Source of the DNA: UBA6164 sp963979005
GTDB lineage: Bacteria > Patescibacteriota > Gracilibacteria > BD1-5 > UBA6164
Length of the DNA: 6,262 bases
Direction of reading: 5' to 3'
NCBI GenBank assembly: GCA_963979005.1
Contig: CAXBVF010000064.1
Coordinates: forward strand, 1-6,262
The position numbers were made by a program, and so were the translations under genes. Positions within the stretch are counted from its first letter, which is position 1, and every line of letters begins with the position of its first letter. This document shows positions 5,860-6,262 of the stretch, in pieces. The notes under the pieces were generated by a model. That model made no database searches. It was not told the DNA's origin and saw only the letters and a program-made list of their open reading frames with translations.

Positions 5860-6262
5860 ATGGAAAACGAAAATAAACTAATCGACCTAGTAACTCAGAG
5901 AATTAATTGAGATACTTATTCATATATAAAAAAAGATAAAACAAAGAAAAAGACTACAAATAAAGAAGAAGATAAAGAAATATTAGAAAGTGAAAAAGAA
6001 TATAAAGAAGCTTTGGCTTATGTAAAAGATGCCATAGCTCCAGCTTATTGGAAAAGTTTTCCAAACAAACTTCAAATTAACAATAGTTTTGTTAAAACAT
6101 TTTTTGTATACGCTTACCCAAATTTCTTGGAATGAAACTGGCTTTCTCCTATTATAAATTGGGATGTTAAATTCGATATGAGTTTATTTGTATACCCTAT
6201 TGAATCTGCTTTTATACAAAAATATTTAAAAAAGAGACTTACTCAGTTACATTCTGAAAGAA
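5860..6262 (+). CDS. VirB4/TraC-like type IV secretion ATPase, N-terminal part (cut by window end)
   Basis: VirB4-family ATPases are the membrane-associated motors of type IV secretion and conjugation machines. Only the first 134 codons are in the window. Residues 1-50 are charged and Lys/Glu-rich. After that the stretch AIAPAYWKSFPNKLQINNSF, then VKTFFVYAYPNFLEGNWLSP and IINWDVKFDMSLFVYPIESA resembles the N-terminal domain of VirB4/TraC-like proteins in CPR genomes (pattern: YPRFL..GWLSPLIN.D...D.S.FIYP...). Two in-frame TGA codons (residues 17 and 92) read as Gly; residue 92 sits beside a TGG-encoded Trp at 94 in the conserved motif. An in-frame TAA at 5848-5850 places the start at 5860; no Shine-Dalgarno is seen. 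Walker A and B motifs should lie beyond the window, so the ATPase assignment rests on the N-terminal domain alone. Confidence 0.72.

Noticed and set aside
4377..6262. Code 4 (UGA = Trp, Mycoplasma-like)
   Set aside because: TGA sits at Gly positions (GGD, GDATGHG), while Trp is written TGG, for example in the NWLSPIINWD stretch of the VirB4-like protein.

Overview
The window reads as a chromosomal piece of a Candidate Phyla Radiation bacterium that uses genetic code 25 (UGA = glycine), that is, the Absconditabacteria (SR1) / Gracilibacteria group. The DNA is very AT-rich. All five protein genes are broken by in-frame TGA under the standard code and become full-length when TGA is read as Gly. 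The decisive site is the FtsZ tubulin signature CGLGGGTGTGAAP, where one of the invariant glycines is TGA. Tryptophan is still written TGG, which excludes the UGA = Trp code. All four complete genes end in TAA or TAG.

Layout. On the minus strand, in transcription order, lie ftsA (4084-2849), ftsZ (2762-1569) with a strong intrinsic terminator directly behind it, then nusA (1197-88). Divergent from ftsA on the plus strand is a membrane-bound SpoIIE/RsbU-type PP2C phosphatase (4377-5576). It is followed by a terminator and by the start of a VirB4/TraC-like type IV secretion ATPase (5860 to the window edge). Each gene has a plausible sigma70-type promoter with 16-17 bp spacing. None has a convincing Shine-Dalgarno sequence at normal distance.

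The intergenic spaces hold a dispersed palindromic repeat. Its 19-bp core, CTCCCTTTTCCAAAGGGAG or its complement, occurs seven times. The cores are organised as paired arms in inverted orientation (three elements, one cut by the window edge) plus one solitary arm in the nusA leader. One element encloses a 19-bp-stem terminator. A 20-bp box around AAGTCGTG is shared by the ftsA/phosphatase divergent region and the virB4 promoter.

Function. FtsA and FtsZ are the membrane anchor and the polymer of the division ring. FtsA carries its C-terminal amphipathic helix and FtsZ its C-terminal FtsA-binding peptide, so the pair looks functional. NusA is the transcription elongation and termination factor, apparently transcribed separately. 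The phosphatase shares only the divergent regulatory region with ftsA; its substrate cannot be told from this window. No tRNA, rRNA, CRISPR array or transposase gene was found.
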